Under the pieces are notes generated by a model. It was not told the origin of the DNA. It saw only the letters and a list, made by a program, of their open reading frames with translations, and ran no database searches. DNA of 64,000 bases from Isoptericola variabilis 225 (lineage in GTDB: Bacteria > Actinomycetota > Actinomycetes > Actinomycetales > Cellulomonadaceae), in assembly GCF_000215105.1 (NCBI RefSeq), contig NC_015588.1, positions 310,001 through 374,000 on the forward strand, read 5' to 3'. Numbering within the stretch: the first letter of the stretch is position 1; each line of letters starts with the position of its first letter. A program made the position numbers and the translations under genes. This document shows, in pieces, positions 27,669 through 34,225 of the stretch.

Positions 27669-28453
27669 GCGAGCTGCGCGACGACGGACTGCCGCGCCGC
27701 GGGCAGCACGCTCTCGTCGACGTCGTCGTAGACCGCCTCCACCACACGCTCCGCAACACCCTCCGGGACCGGGCCGCCGCCGTCGGGCACCTCGACGCCG
27801 AGCGACCGCAGCGCGGCGCGGACCTGCTCGAGCCGCTCGAGCCGGTGCGCGCGGTACTGCCGGACGCGGTCGCCGAGGTCGTGGACGACCGGCCCGTGCC
27901 CGGGCAGGCCCTGGACGCCGTCGCCGAGCTGCTCGAGCACGTCGAGGCTCGCGAGGTAGTCGCCGAGCGACCCGTCGGGCTCGCTGATGACGGTGGTGCC
28001 CTCGCCGAGCACGGTGTCGCCGGTGACCACCACGGGCGGCTCGGCCGGCGTGGTCACGTGGAACGACACCGAGTCGGCCGTGTGCCCGGGCGTGGGGACG
28101 ACCTCGATGCGCAGGCCCGCCGCCTCGATCGCCTCGCCCGGGCGGAGCTCGTCCCCGCCGTGGCAGTGCGCAACGTCGGCGGCGCGCACCGGCGCCCCGG
28201 TGAGCTCGTGCAGACGTGCTGCGCCGGCCGTGTGGTCGCCGTGCCGGTGCGTCACGAGGACGAGCCCGACCGGTCCGGCGTCCGCGAGCGCGCGCAGGTG
28301 CGCGTCGTCGTCGGGGCCGGGGTCGACCACGACTGTGGTGCCCGCGCCCGGGGCGCGCAGCACGTAGGAGCGGGTCCCGTCGAGCGTCATCGGGCCGGGG
28401 TTGTCGGCGCGGAGCACGGCCGCGAAGGGCGTGACCGGTGTGAGGGCGTTCAT
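27647..28453 (-). CDS. MBL-fold metallo-hydrolase
   Basis: A 268-residue metallo-beta-lactamase-fold hydrolase with the dinuclear zinc motif THRHGDHTAG, the later ligands PTPGHTADS and VTGDTVLG, and a C-terminal helical domain of the LACTB2/RNase Z-like type. The substrate is unknown. The ATG overlaps the stop of the upstream PIN-domain gene (ATGA). Its last residues FSPR and its TAG stop are encoded by a repeat unit (TTCTCGCCGAGGTAGCGC), so the native C-terminus was probably replaced. Confidence 0.88.
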   Translation of the reverse strand: MNALTPVTPFAAVLRADNPGPMTLDGTRSYVLRAPGAGTTVVVDPGPDDDAHLRALADAGPVGLVLVTHRHGDHTAGAARLHELTGAPVRAADVAHCHGGDELRPGEAIEAAGLRIEVVPTPGHTADSVSFHVTTPAEPPVVVTGDTVLGEGTTVISEPDGSLGDYLASLDVLEQLGDGVQGLPGHGPVVHDLGDRVRQYRAHRLERLEQVRAALRSLGVEVPDGGGPVPEGVAERVVEAVYDDVDESVLPAARQSVVAQLAYLFSPR

Positions 28454-28839
28454 GAGACGAGCTTGATCGGGCCCTGGTAGCGGGCGATCGTGCGGTCGGA
28501 GGTCACCAGTGTGGCTCCTGTCGTGATGGCCTGTGCGATGAGGAGGCGGTCGAACGGGTCGGAGTGGAGGTGCGGCAGGTCGCTCGCCGATGCGGCGTGG
28601 AGCCCGTCGACGTGGAGCTCGACGAACCCGAGCTGGAGTGACGTCGTTCGTGCCAGGTGCGGATTGAGGTCGAAGTCCGGGCGGCCGAGCGAGGACTTGA
28701 TGCCGATCTCCCAGATGTTCACGGCGCTGAACCAGATCATCGGTTCGGGATCGGCGAGGATCTCGCTCGCCTCGTCGGGCAGACGATCCGGCGCACCGAG
28801 CGTCCACACGAGGATGCTCGTGTCGAGGAGGTATCTCAC
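28450..28839 (-). CDS. vapC: PIN-domain toxin (VapC family)
   Basis: A 129-residue PIN-fold ribonuclease with the acidic active-site set: LLDTSILVW (Asp6), NIWEIGIK (Glu), SDPFDRLLIAQA (Asp) and LVTSDRTIARY (Asp). Such toxins cleave tRNA or rRNA when released from the antitoxin. It starts at the stop of the antitoxin gene with a four-base overlap, the standard toxin-antitoxin layout. Confidence 0.92.
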   Translation of the reverse strand: MRYLLDTSILVWTLGAPDRLPDEASEILADPEPMIWFSAVNIWEIGIKSSLGRPDFDLNPHLARTTSLQLGFVELHVDGLHAASASDLPHLHSDPFDRLLIAQAITTGATLVTSDRTIARYQGPIKLVS

Positions 28840-29117
28840 CGTGCCGACGTCTCCGGCCGGTCGGCGCGCTCGGAACCCTCGAACATCGCGGCGATCTCGT
28901 CCTGAGCCCAGGTGTCGAAGTCGTCCGGGATCCTGAACTGACCGCGCAACGGACCGAGGCGGCGACGAGGCTTCTCGACCGGCGTCATGGCGGTCAGACG
29001 CGCGACGGGCTTGCCGGCACGGGCGATGACGACGTCCTCTCCCTGCTCGACCTCGGTGAGCAGGCGCGAGAGGTGCGTCTTCGCCTCGTGGATGTTGACC
29101 GTCTTCACTCCGGGCAC
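28836..29117 (-). CDS. Phd/YefM-type antitoxin
   Basis: A 93-residue protein whose N-terminal half has the Phd/YefM DNA-binding and dimerisation sequence VNIHEAKTHLSRLLTEVEQGEDVVIARAGKPVARL. The C-terminal half (RFRIPDDF-like region, then an acidic tail) should wrap the PIN toxin encoded next. A GTG start is used. A perfect 7-bp inverted repeat 15 bases upstream is the likely autoregulatory operator. Confidence 0.92.
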   Translation of the reverse strand: MPGVKTVNIHEAKTHLSRLLTEVEQGEDVVIARAGKPVARLTAMTPVEKPRRRLGPLRGQFRIPDDFDTWAQDEIAAMFEGSERADRPETSAR

Positions 29118-29131
29118 CCCTTGACTAGATC

Positions 29132-29151
29132 GGACTAAGTCAGGTTAGTCC
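29132..29151. promoter_or_regulatory. Operator of the toxin-antitoxin operon
   Basis: GGACTAA-GTCAGG-TTAGTCC is a perfect inverted repeat just upstream of the antitoxin GTG (29117). On the minus strand it overlaps a TAACCT hexamer. Autorepression by the antitoxin is typical for this family. Confidence 0.7.
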
Positions 29152-29162
29152 AGCATGACGGT

Positions 29163-29408
29163 TCACGCCAGAGCCTGGGCCAGGAGCTCCACGGTCTGCA
29201 CCCGGCCGGGCGTCGCGTCGAGGGGCTCGCGCTCGTACGAGCCGGCGACCGGGACGAGCATGACCTCGTCCACGTCGTACCGCTCGGCGAGGCGGCGGAG
29301 CTCGGGTGCGGCGGCGTCGGGCGTCCCGATGATCCAGCGCGTGCGCATGTCCGCGACCATCTGCTCGCCGAGCCCGTCCAGCGGCGTCGCGAGCGCCTCC
29401 TTCGGGTC
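29163..29408 (-). pseudogene. 3' fragment of an LLM-class flavin-dependent oxidoreductase gene
   Basis: The minus-strand frame encodes MDPKEALATPLDGLGEQMV, RTRWIIGTPDAAAPELRRLA and VDEVMLVPVAGSYERE, ending in VELLAQALA. This matches the C-terminal 80 residues of luciferase-like monooxygenases. Upstream of about 29408 the homology stops at the junction with a plus-strand protease fragment. The matching N-terminal part lies at 30057-30410 in the same orientation, so a full gene has been disrupted. Confidence 0.75.
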
Positions 29409-29416
29409 CATCAGGT

Positions 29417-29539
29417 GTCGCAGCCGCGACGGCCTTCGGACTGGCGCTGGCGCTGCTGTACCGGTCGACCGGGTCACTGCTCCTTCCGATCGCGGCGCAC
29501 GTCGTGGTCAACGTGGTGATGCTCTCGGTCCTGGCGTGA
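29417..29539 (+). pseudogene. C-terminal fragment of a CPBP-family intramembrane protease
   Basis: A 40-codon stretch ending in TGA at 29537 encodes ATAFGLALALLYRSTGSLLL followed by PIAAHVVVNVVMLSVLA. This is the last helix pair of CPBP (CAAX-protease/Abi) membrane proteases, with the conserved His in the AAHVVVN motif. No start codon or upstream portion is present. It sits inside the broken LLM gene. Confidence 0.7.
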
Positions 29540-29556
29540 CTGGATACCGTGCAACC

Positions 29557-29954
29557 ATGCCTGCCATCCCCATGCCGAGCGTCCCGCAGGGCAGATCGCA
29601 GACCTGGCAGACGCTGGTCGGGTCGGGCCGGCCCGCCTACGTCCGGGTGTCGGCCAGTGGACCGGGTACGGGCGCGACCAGCCGCTCGGCTCCCGGCCGC
29701 TCTCGCTGTGGTCCGGCGCGCGCACGTACGACGCCACGCCTCTGGCAGGCTGGCTTGCCCGGCCGCCGGGCGACGTGGAATCCCGCAACTGGCCGGACAT
29801 CGCATGGGACGAGCACGGCACCTTCCTCGCGGTGGCGGACATCGACCTGCCCTGCACCGTCCTCGGCTGCACGGTCGCCGTCGCCCAGCGGCTCGTTGAG
29901 GACCCGGACCTGGAGACGGTCAGCGTCCGGCCCGAGGACCCCATCGTGGCGTAG
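29557..29954 (+). pseudogene. Unrecognised coding remnant with a frame change
   Basis: An ATG at 29557 opens MPAIPMPSVPQGRSQTWQTL in one frame. From about 29655 a different frame encodes a protein-like sequence (QWTGYGRDQPLGSRPLSLW, LAGWLARPPGDVESRNWPDI, EDPDLETVSVRPEDPIVA) ending in TAG at 29952. The second frame has no suitable start of its own. I do not recognise the family. The mix suggests a decayed or frameshifted gene rather than an active one. Bases 29955-30056 hold nothing I can assign. Confidence 0.4.
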
Positions 29955-30056
29955 GCCCCGCCAGGAGGTCAGGCAGCGCTGCGGCCCTCGGTCACGGCGC
30001 GGGCGATCCAGGCGAGCGAGCCGACGTCCAGGCGCTTCTTGGCCCTGGCCGGTCGC

Positions 30057-30410
30057 AGGCAGCAGCGAGGTGATGACCGGGTCGGAGCCGGGGGCACGCC
30101 CGAGCCCGAGGTCGACGCGGCCGGGCGCGAGCGCCTCGAGCGCGGCGAACTGCTCGGCGACGACGAGCGGCGCGTGGTTGGGCAGCATGACGCCGCCCGA
30201 GCCGACGCGGACCCGCTCGGTCACCGCCGCGGCGGCCGCGATCATCACGGGCGGCGTCGACGCCGCGACGGCGGGCATGTTGTGGTGCTCGGCGAACCAG
30301 TACCGCCGGAAGCCGAGCTCGTCGGCGCGGCGCACGAGCGCGAGCGACGCGGCGATCGCCTGCGCGCTGGTCTGGCCCGTGCGCACGGGGACGAGGTCGA
30401 GGACGGAAAG
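30057..30410 (-). pseudogene. 5' fragment of the LLM-class oxidoreductase gene
   Basis: The frame encodes SLSVLDLVPVRTGQTSAQA, ALVRRADELGFRRYWFAEHH and GRVDLGLGRAPGSDPVITSL, matching the first 115 residues of luciferase-like monooxygenases. No ATG, GTG or TTG precedes SLSVLDL before an in-frame stop, so the start codon has been lost where it meets metZ. Homology ends abruptly near 30060. It pairs with the 3' fragment at 29163. Confidence 0.78.
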
Positions 30411-30411
30411 G

Positions 30412-31686
30412 CTACGACGCCGCGAGCGCCTGCTCGACGTCCTCGATCAGGTCGAGCGGGTCCTCGAGGCCCACCGAGAGCCGCACGGTGGTCTCCGCGA
30501 TACCGACCTTCGCCCGACCCTCGGGCCCGAGCTTGCGGTGCGTCGTCGTCGCGGGGTGGGTGACGAGCGACTTGGCGTCGCCGAGGTTGTTCGAGATGTC
30601 GACGATCCGCAGCGCGTCGAGGAACGTGAACGCGCGCTTCTTGGCGTCCTCGGGGCTCGTGCCCTCGGGCACGTCGAGGTCGAACGTCACGACCGTGCCG
30701 CCGCCCGACTGCTGCGCCCTCGCGAGCTCGTGCTGCGGGTGCGAGGCGAGGAACGGGTAGCGCACGCCGCGCACGCCGGGCAGCGACTCGAGCGCGGTCG
30801 CGACCTGCAGCGCGGAGGCGTTCTGCGCGCGGACGCGCACGTCGAGCGTCTCGAGGCCCTTGAGCAGCACCCACGCGTTGAACGGCGACAGCGACGGCCC
30901 GGTGTTGCGCACGAACGTCTGGACGGGGCCCTCGAGGAACTCGCGCGGCCCGAGGATCGCCCCGCCGAGCACGCGGCCCTGGCCGTCGATGTGCTTGGTC
31001 GCGGAGTAGACGACCACGTCGGCGCCGAGCTCGAGCGGCTTCTGGAGGACCGGCGTCGCGAACACGTTGTCGACGACGACGACGGCTCCGGCCGCGTGGG
31101 CGAGCTCGGCCACGCGGCGCACGTCGACGAGGTCCTGCATCGGGTTGGACGGCGTCTCGAAGAACACGACGTCCGCGGGCGTGGCGAGCGCCTCCTCCCA
31201 CTGGGAGAGCACGTGGCCGTCGACGAGGTCGATCCGCACGCCCCACTTGCTGAGGATCTCGTCGTAGATGACGTTCGTGGACCCGAACAGCGCGCGGGCC
31301 GAGACGATGCGCGAGCCGGAGCGCACGAGCGCCGCGAGCGCCGTGAACACCGCCGACATGCCCGTGGCGGTCGCGTAGCAGGCCTCGGCGCCCTCGATGA
31401 GGCGCAGGCGCTCCTCGAAGGTGTGCACGGTGGGGTTGCCGTAGCGCGAGTAGACGAAGCGCGAGTGGTCGCCCGCGAACGCGGCCTCGGCGTCGGCGGC
31501 CGAGTCGTACACGTAGCCCTGGGTGAGGAACAGGCCCTCGCTCGTCTCCTGGAAGTCGGAGCGGCGGTGCCCGCCGCGCACCGCGAGCGTCGCGGGGCGC
31601 GCGGAGGCGGGCAGCGGGCCGCGGCCAGACCCGCCGAGCGGGACGTCGTCTGCTCCCGGCCCGGTCGGGATCTCCTGGCGGGTCAC
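30412..31686 (-). CDS. metZ: O-succinylhomoserine (or O-acetylhomoserine) sulfhydrylase, MetZ type
   Basis: A PLP enzyme of the Cys/Met metabolism family (424 residues) that makes homocysteine from an activated homoserine and sulfide. It has RYGNPTVHTFEERLRLIEGA near the start, FFETPSNP, the PLP lysine in VYSATKHIDGQGRVLGG, and SLGDAKSLVTHPATTTH-like C-terminal residues (NNLGDAKSLVTHPATTTHRK). The gene order rhodanese-metZ supports MetZ rather than cystathionine synthase. The GTG overlaps the rhodanese stop by four bases. A SAM-I riboswitch upstream predicts repression by S-adenosylmethionine. Confidence 0.93.
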   Translation of the reverse strand: MTRQEIPTGPGADDVPLGGSGRGPLPASARPATLAVRGGHRRSDFQETSEGLFLTQGYVYDSAADAEAAFAGDHSRFVYSRYGNPTVHTFEERLRLIEGAEACYATATGMSAVFTALAALVRSGSRIVSARALFGSTNVIYDEILSKWGVRIDLVDGHVLSQWEEALATPADVVFFETPSNPMQDLVDVRRVAELAHAAGAVVVVDNVFATPVLQKPLELGADVVVYSATKHIDGQGRVLGGAILGPREFLEGPVQTFVRNTGPSLSPFNAWVLLKGLETLDVRVRAQNASALQVATALESLPGVRGVRYPFLASHPQHELARAQQSGGGTVVTFDLDVPEGTSPEDAKKRAFTFLDALRIVDISNNLGDAKSLVTHPATTTHRKLGPEGRAKVGIAETTVRLSVGLEDPLDLIEDVEQALAAS

Positions 31687-32159
31687 GACGCGTCCTGCAC
31701 GGGGCTCTCGGGCGCCGTCGCGAGCGTCGTCCACGGCAGGCCACGGACCTTCCAGCCCTCCTGGTCGCGCACGCCGCCGAACCCGGGCGCGCCCTCGAAG
31801 CCCTCGAGCACGTTGTACGACGGCGCGATGCCGGCCGACGTCGCGAGCCGGGCCGCGCCGATCGACCGCTGGCCCGAGCGGCACAGGAACACCACCGGGC
31901 GCTGCGGGCCGACGCCCGCCTGCTCGAGCTCGGCGAGGAACGCGGGGTTGGGCCGGCCGTCGGCCGTGACCCACTGCGTGAGCACGACGCGCTTGCCGAG
32001 CCCGCTCACGTCGGGCACGCCGACCTGGCGCCACTCGCCCTCCGTGCGCACGTCGACGAGGACGGCGTCGGGGTCGGCGGCGAGCAGGTCCCACGCCTGC
32101 TGCGGGGTCAGGTCGCCGGCGTAGCCCTGCGCGGGTCGCGCCTGGACAGGTGCGCTCAT
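31683..32159 (-). CDS. Rhodanese-domain sulfurtransferase
   Basis: A single-domain rhodanese of 158 residues that could carry sulfane sulfur as a persulfide. The catalytic Cys is in the loop VVFLCRSGQRSIGAARLA, and the N-terminal LTPQQAWDLL...VLVDVRTEGEW is typical. It is the first gene of the rhodanese-metZ operon, suggesting it feeds sulfur to MetZ or to a partner. GGAGGAG lies 4 bases before the ATG and adjoins the 3' strand of the riboswitch P1 helix. Confidence 0.93.
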   Translation of the reverse strand: MSAPVQARPAQGYAGDLTPQQAWDLLAADPDAVLVDVRTEGEWRQVGVPDVSGLGKRVVLTQWVTADGRPNPAFLAELEQAGVGPQRPVVFLCRSGQRSIGAARLATSAGIAPSYNVLEGFEGAPGFGGVRDQEGWKVRGLPWTTLATAPESPVQDAS

Positions 32160-32169
32160 GGCACTCCTC

Positions 32170-32292
32170 CCATCGGTCGTGGCGGTAGCACCCACGCCCG
32201 GTCCCGGGTCCGCGTCGGTGCCCGACGGCGGTGCCCGGTCCCGCGGGTTGCTGCGGCGTCGTCGTGCCACGTCACTCGGCCGCTCGGGATGG
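32170..32292 (-). promoter_or_regulatory. SAM-I (S-box) riboswitch upstream of rhodanese-metZ
   Basis: The minus strand carries the S-box core in order: P1 CCATC (32288-32292) with GATGG (32170-32174); CGAG; a P2-like CGGC/GCCG pair; GAGTGA; GGCACGACGA (the usual GGCCCGACGA with one change); CAGCAACC exactly; a long GC-rich P3; then GGTGCTA followed by CCGCC. The 3' strand of P1 touches the ribosome-binding site at 32164-32170, so SAM binding could block translation. It differs from consensus in a few positions. Confidence 0.78.
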
Positions 32293-32300
32293 TCGACGTG

Positions 32301-32306
32301 ATCGTA
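32301..32306 (-). promoter_or_regulatory. Probable -10 box of the rhodanese-metZ promoter
   Basis: TACGAT on the minus strand, placed so that transcription would begin close to the 5' end of the SAM-I riboswitch. The -35 region overlaps the nearer operator at 32325. Confidence 0.5.
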
Positions 32307-32324
32307 CGACATGCCGTCCGGCGC

Positions 32325-32390
32325 GTGGGACGGGCGTCTCACGCGCGGTGTCGCACCGCACGCGACCGCATCGTGAGACGTTCGTCCCAC
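32325..32390. promoter_or_regulatory. Twin palindromic operators in the divergent sulfur promoter region
   Basis: Two sites share the form GTGRGACG-NN-CGTCYCAC: GTGGGACG-GG-CGTCTCAC at 32325-32342 and GTGAGACG-TT-CGTCCCAC at 32373-32390. They are also inverted relative to each other (17 of 19 bases). Between them is a perfect small hairpin, GCGGTG-TCG-CACCGC (32345-32359). One site abuts each promoter, as expected for a dimeric regulator controlling both directions. Confidence 0.65.
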
Positions 32391-32393
32391 CGG

Positions 32394-32423
32394 TTGACGG
32401 TCCCGCGACGGCCCGGCCATCCT
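32394..32423 (+). promoter_or_regulatory. Promoter of the SAM-IV-controlled gene
   Basis: TTGACG (-35, 32394-32399) and, after an 18-base spacer, CATCCT (-10, 32418-32423). Transcription would start at about 32430, the first base of the riboswitch. Confidence 0.6.
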
Positions 32424-32428
32424 GTCGG

Positions 32429-32543
32429 CAGGTCAAGAGCGCCAGCGCCAAGCCCCGGCTCGCTGGCCGGCAACCCTCCCCTCGCGGCGGGGTGCCCCGG
32501 GTGACGACCTGGCCCGCGCCGACCGGCGTCGGGCAAGCGCGGG
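32429..32543 (+). promoter_or_regulatory. SAM-IV riboswitch
   Basis: P1 is CAGGTC (32429-32434) with GACCTG (32506-32511). P2 is GCCAGCG (32441-32447) with CGCTGGC (32461-32467). The actinobacterial SAM-IV core is present: CAAGCCCCGGCTCGCTGGC, CGGCAACCCTCC and GGTGCCCCGGGTGA. The SAM-IV-specific extra helix follows: CCCGCGC (32513-32519) with GCGCGGG (32537-32543), enclosing CGAC/GTCG. It precedes a class V aminotransferase gene. Confidence 0.92.
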
Positions 32544-32570
32544 GAGACGCCTCCCCGAGACCGAGGAGGA
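32541..32570 (+). promoter_or_regulatory. Likely expression platform of the SAM-IV riboswitch
   Basis: GGGGAG/CTCCCC (32541-32546 with 32551-32556) overlaps the last three bases of the riboswitch 3' helix, so the two cannot form together. The freed CCTCCCC could instead pair with the ribosome-binding site GGAGGA at 32565-32570. This suggests control of translation; it is inferred from pairing by eye. Confidence 0.5.
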
Positions 32571-32573
32571 CGC

Positions 32574-34016
32574 ATGACCACGCTGACCGAGACCCTGCTC
32601 TGTCCGGAGCGCGCCGACGACGTCGCGAGCGTCGCGGACCTGCCCGCGGTGCTGCCCGTCGTCGGGCGCGACACGCTCGTCCCGCTCGTGGACGGCCGCG
32701 AGGTCCGGTACGCCAACCTCGACGTCGCGGCGTCGGCCCCCGCGCTGCAGGCCGTCGCCGACCGCGTGAACCAGGTCCTGCCCCTGTACGCGAGCGTGCA
32801 CCGCGGCGCGGGCTACCTCTCGCAGGTCTCGACCGCGCTCTACGAGGCGGCCCGCCGCGCGATCGGCGCGTTCGTCGGCGCGCGCGAGGACGACGTCACG
32901 ATCGTCACGCGCAACACGACCGACTCGCTCAACCTCCTCGCGGGCTGCGTCCCGGCCGACCCCGTCACCGGCGAGCCGGGCCGCGTGCTTGTGCTCGACG
33001 TCGAGCACCACGCCAACTTCCTGCCCTGGCAGCGCGACGCCGCCGCGACCGTGCTCACCGGGCGCGGCACCGTGGCCGAGACGCTCGCCGAGATCCGCGC
33101 CGAGCTGCGGTCCGCGGCCGTCGAGGGCCGGCCGTACGCGCTGCTCGCGCTGACGGGGGCGTCGAACGTCACGGGCGAGGCCCTGCCGGTCGCCGAGGTC
33201 GTCGCCGCGGCGCACGACGCCGGCGCGCGCGTCCTGCTCGACGGCGCGCAGCTCGTGCCGCACCGCCGGCTCTCGCTCGCCGAGACCGGCGTCGACTACG
33301 TCGCGTTCTCCGGGCACAAGACGTACGCGCCGTTCGGCGCGGGCGCGCTCGTCGGTCGCCGCGACTGGCTCGACGTCGGCACGCCGTACCTCGCGGGCGG
33401 CGGGGCGGTCCGGCGCGTGCGGGTCGGCGGGACCGAGTGGCACGACGGGCCCGCGCGGCACGAGGCCGGGTCGCCCAACGTCGTCGGCGCGGTGGCGCTC
33501 GCGGCCGCGTGCGAGGCGCTCGCCGCGCTCGACCCGGCCGAGGTGCGCGAGCACGAGGACGCGCTGCGGCGCCGGCTCGTGGCGGGCCTGGAGGCGCTGG
33601 ACCGCGTCGAGGTCGTGCGGGTGTGGTCCGACGCCGCGGACCCCGTGGGCGTCGTGACGTTCACCGTGGCCGGGTACGACCCGGGCCTCGTGGCCGCCTA
33701 CCTCTCCGCCGAGCACGGCATCGGCGTGCGCGACGGCCGCTTCTGCGCGCACCCGCTGCTCGGCCGGCTCGGGTTCGACGCCGGGGCCGTGCGCGCGTCG
33801 GTCGGCGTCGGGACCACGGGCGAGGAGGTCGAGCGCCTCGTCGCCGCCGTGGCCGCGCTCGTGGCCGAGGGCCCGCAGGCGCGGTACGACGTCGTCGACG
33901 GGCTGTGGGTCGTCGTCGACGACCCGCGTCCCGTGCCCGAGGGCTCCGGGCTCGAGGGGCTGCTGGCGACCGCCGCGCTCGGCGCCGACGAGGCGTTCGG
34001 CTGCCTCCCCGACTGA
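32574..34016 (+). CDS. Class V aminotransferase, SufS/CsdA-like cysteine desulfurase
   Basis: A 480-residue PLP enzyme. It shows YANLDVAASAPALQAV and VHRGAGYLSQVST near the start, VTRNTTDSLNLLAG, VEHHANFLPW, the internal aldimine lysine in FSGHKTYAPFGAG, and VRDGRFCAHPLL, where the Cys aligns with the persulfide cysteine of SufS/CsdA. It is longer than SufS by about 70 residues, mostly an acidic C-terminal tail. A SAM-IV riboswitch upstream and the divergent rhodanese-metZ operon suggest a role in sulfur or methionine supply; the exact reaction is not established. Confidence 0.85.
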   Translation: MTTLTETLLCPERADDVASVADLPAVLPVVGRDTLVPLVDGREVRYANLDVAASAPALQAVADRVNQVLPLYASVHRGAGYLSQVSTALYEAARRAIGAFVGAREDDVTIVTRNTTDSLNLLAGCVPADPVTGEPGRVLVLDVEHHANFLPWQRDAAATVLTGRGTVAETLAEIRAELRSAAVEGRPYALLALTGASNVTGEALPVAEVVAAAHDAGARVLLDGAQLVPHRRLSLAETGVDYVAFSGHKTYAPFGAGALVGRRDWLDVGTPYLAGGGAVRRVRVGGTEWHDGPARHEAGSPNVVGAVALAAACEALAALDPAEVREHEDALRRRLVAGLEALDRVEVVRVWSDAADPVGVVTFTVAGYDPGLVAAYLSAEHGIGVRDGRFCAHPLLGRLGFDAGAVRASVGVGTTGEEVERLVAAVAALVAEGPQARYDVVDGLWVVVDDPRPVPEGSGLEGLLATAALGADEAFGCLPD

Positions 34017-34225
34017 CGAGGTAGCGCACTTCTCGCCGAGGTAGCGCACTTCTCGCCGAGGTAGCGCGATTCTCGCCGAGGTAGCGCGTTTCTCGCCGAG
34101 GTAGCGCGTTTTTCGCCGAGGTAGCGCGGCCGCAGCGCTACCTCGCGACGCGGAGCGCTACTTCGCGGGCCCGAGCGCTACTTCGCGACGCGGAGCGCTA
34201 CTTCGCGACGTGGAGCGCTACCTCG
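34017..34225. repeat. 20-bp-period GAGGTAGCGC repeat, cluster B (6 direct + 5 inverted copies)
   Basis: Direct copies of GAGGTAGCGC start at 34018, 34038, 34058, 34078, 34098 and 34118. Inverted copies (GCGCTACYTCG) start at 34135, 34155, 34175, 34195 and 34215. The first copy follows the aminotransferase TGA with one base between, and the last abuts the amidase stop on the minus strand, so both ends read TGACGAGGTAGCGC. The 9-10-base spacers vary. The two halves can fold on each other. Confidence 0.95.

Noticed and set aside
30412..31686. Cystathionine gamma-synthase (metB) as the identity of the PLP gene
   Set aside because: The sequence and the adjacent rhodanese fit the MetZ sulfhydrylase group better, although the families are close and biochemical proof is needed.
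29155..32124. Plus-strand open frame of nearly 1000 codons over the debris and metZ
   Set aside because: It runs opposite the recognised metZ and rhodanese genes and across several unrelated fragments, with no conserved motif along its length.
34017..34225. CRISPR array
   Set aside because: The repeated core is only 10-11 bases, the spacers are 9-10 bases, half the copies are inverted, and there are no cas genes.
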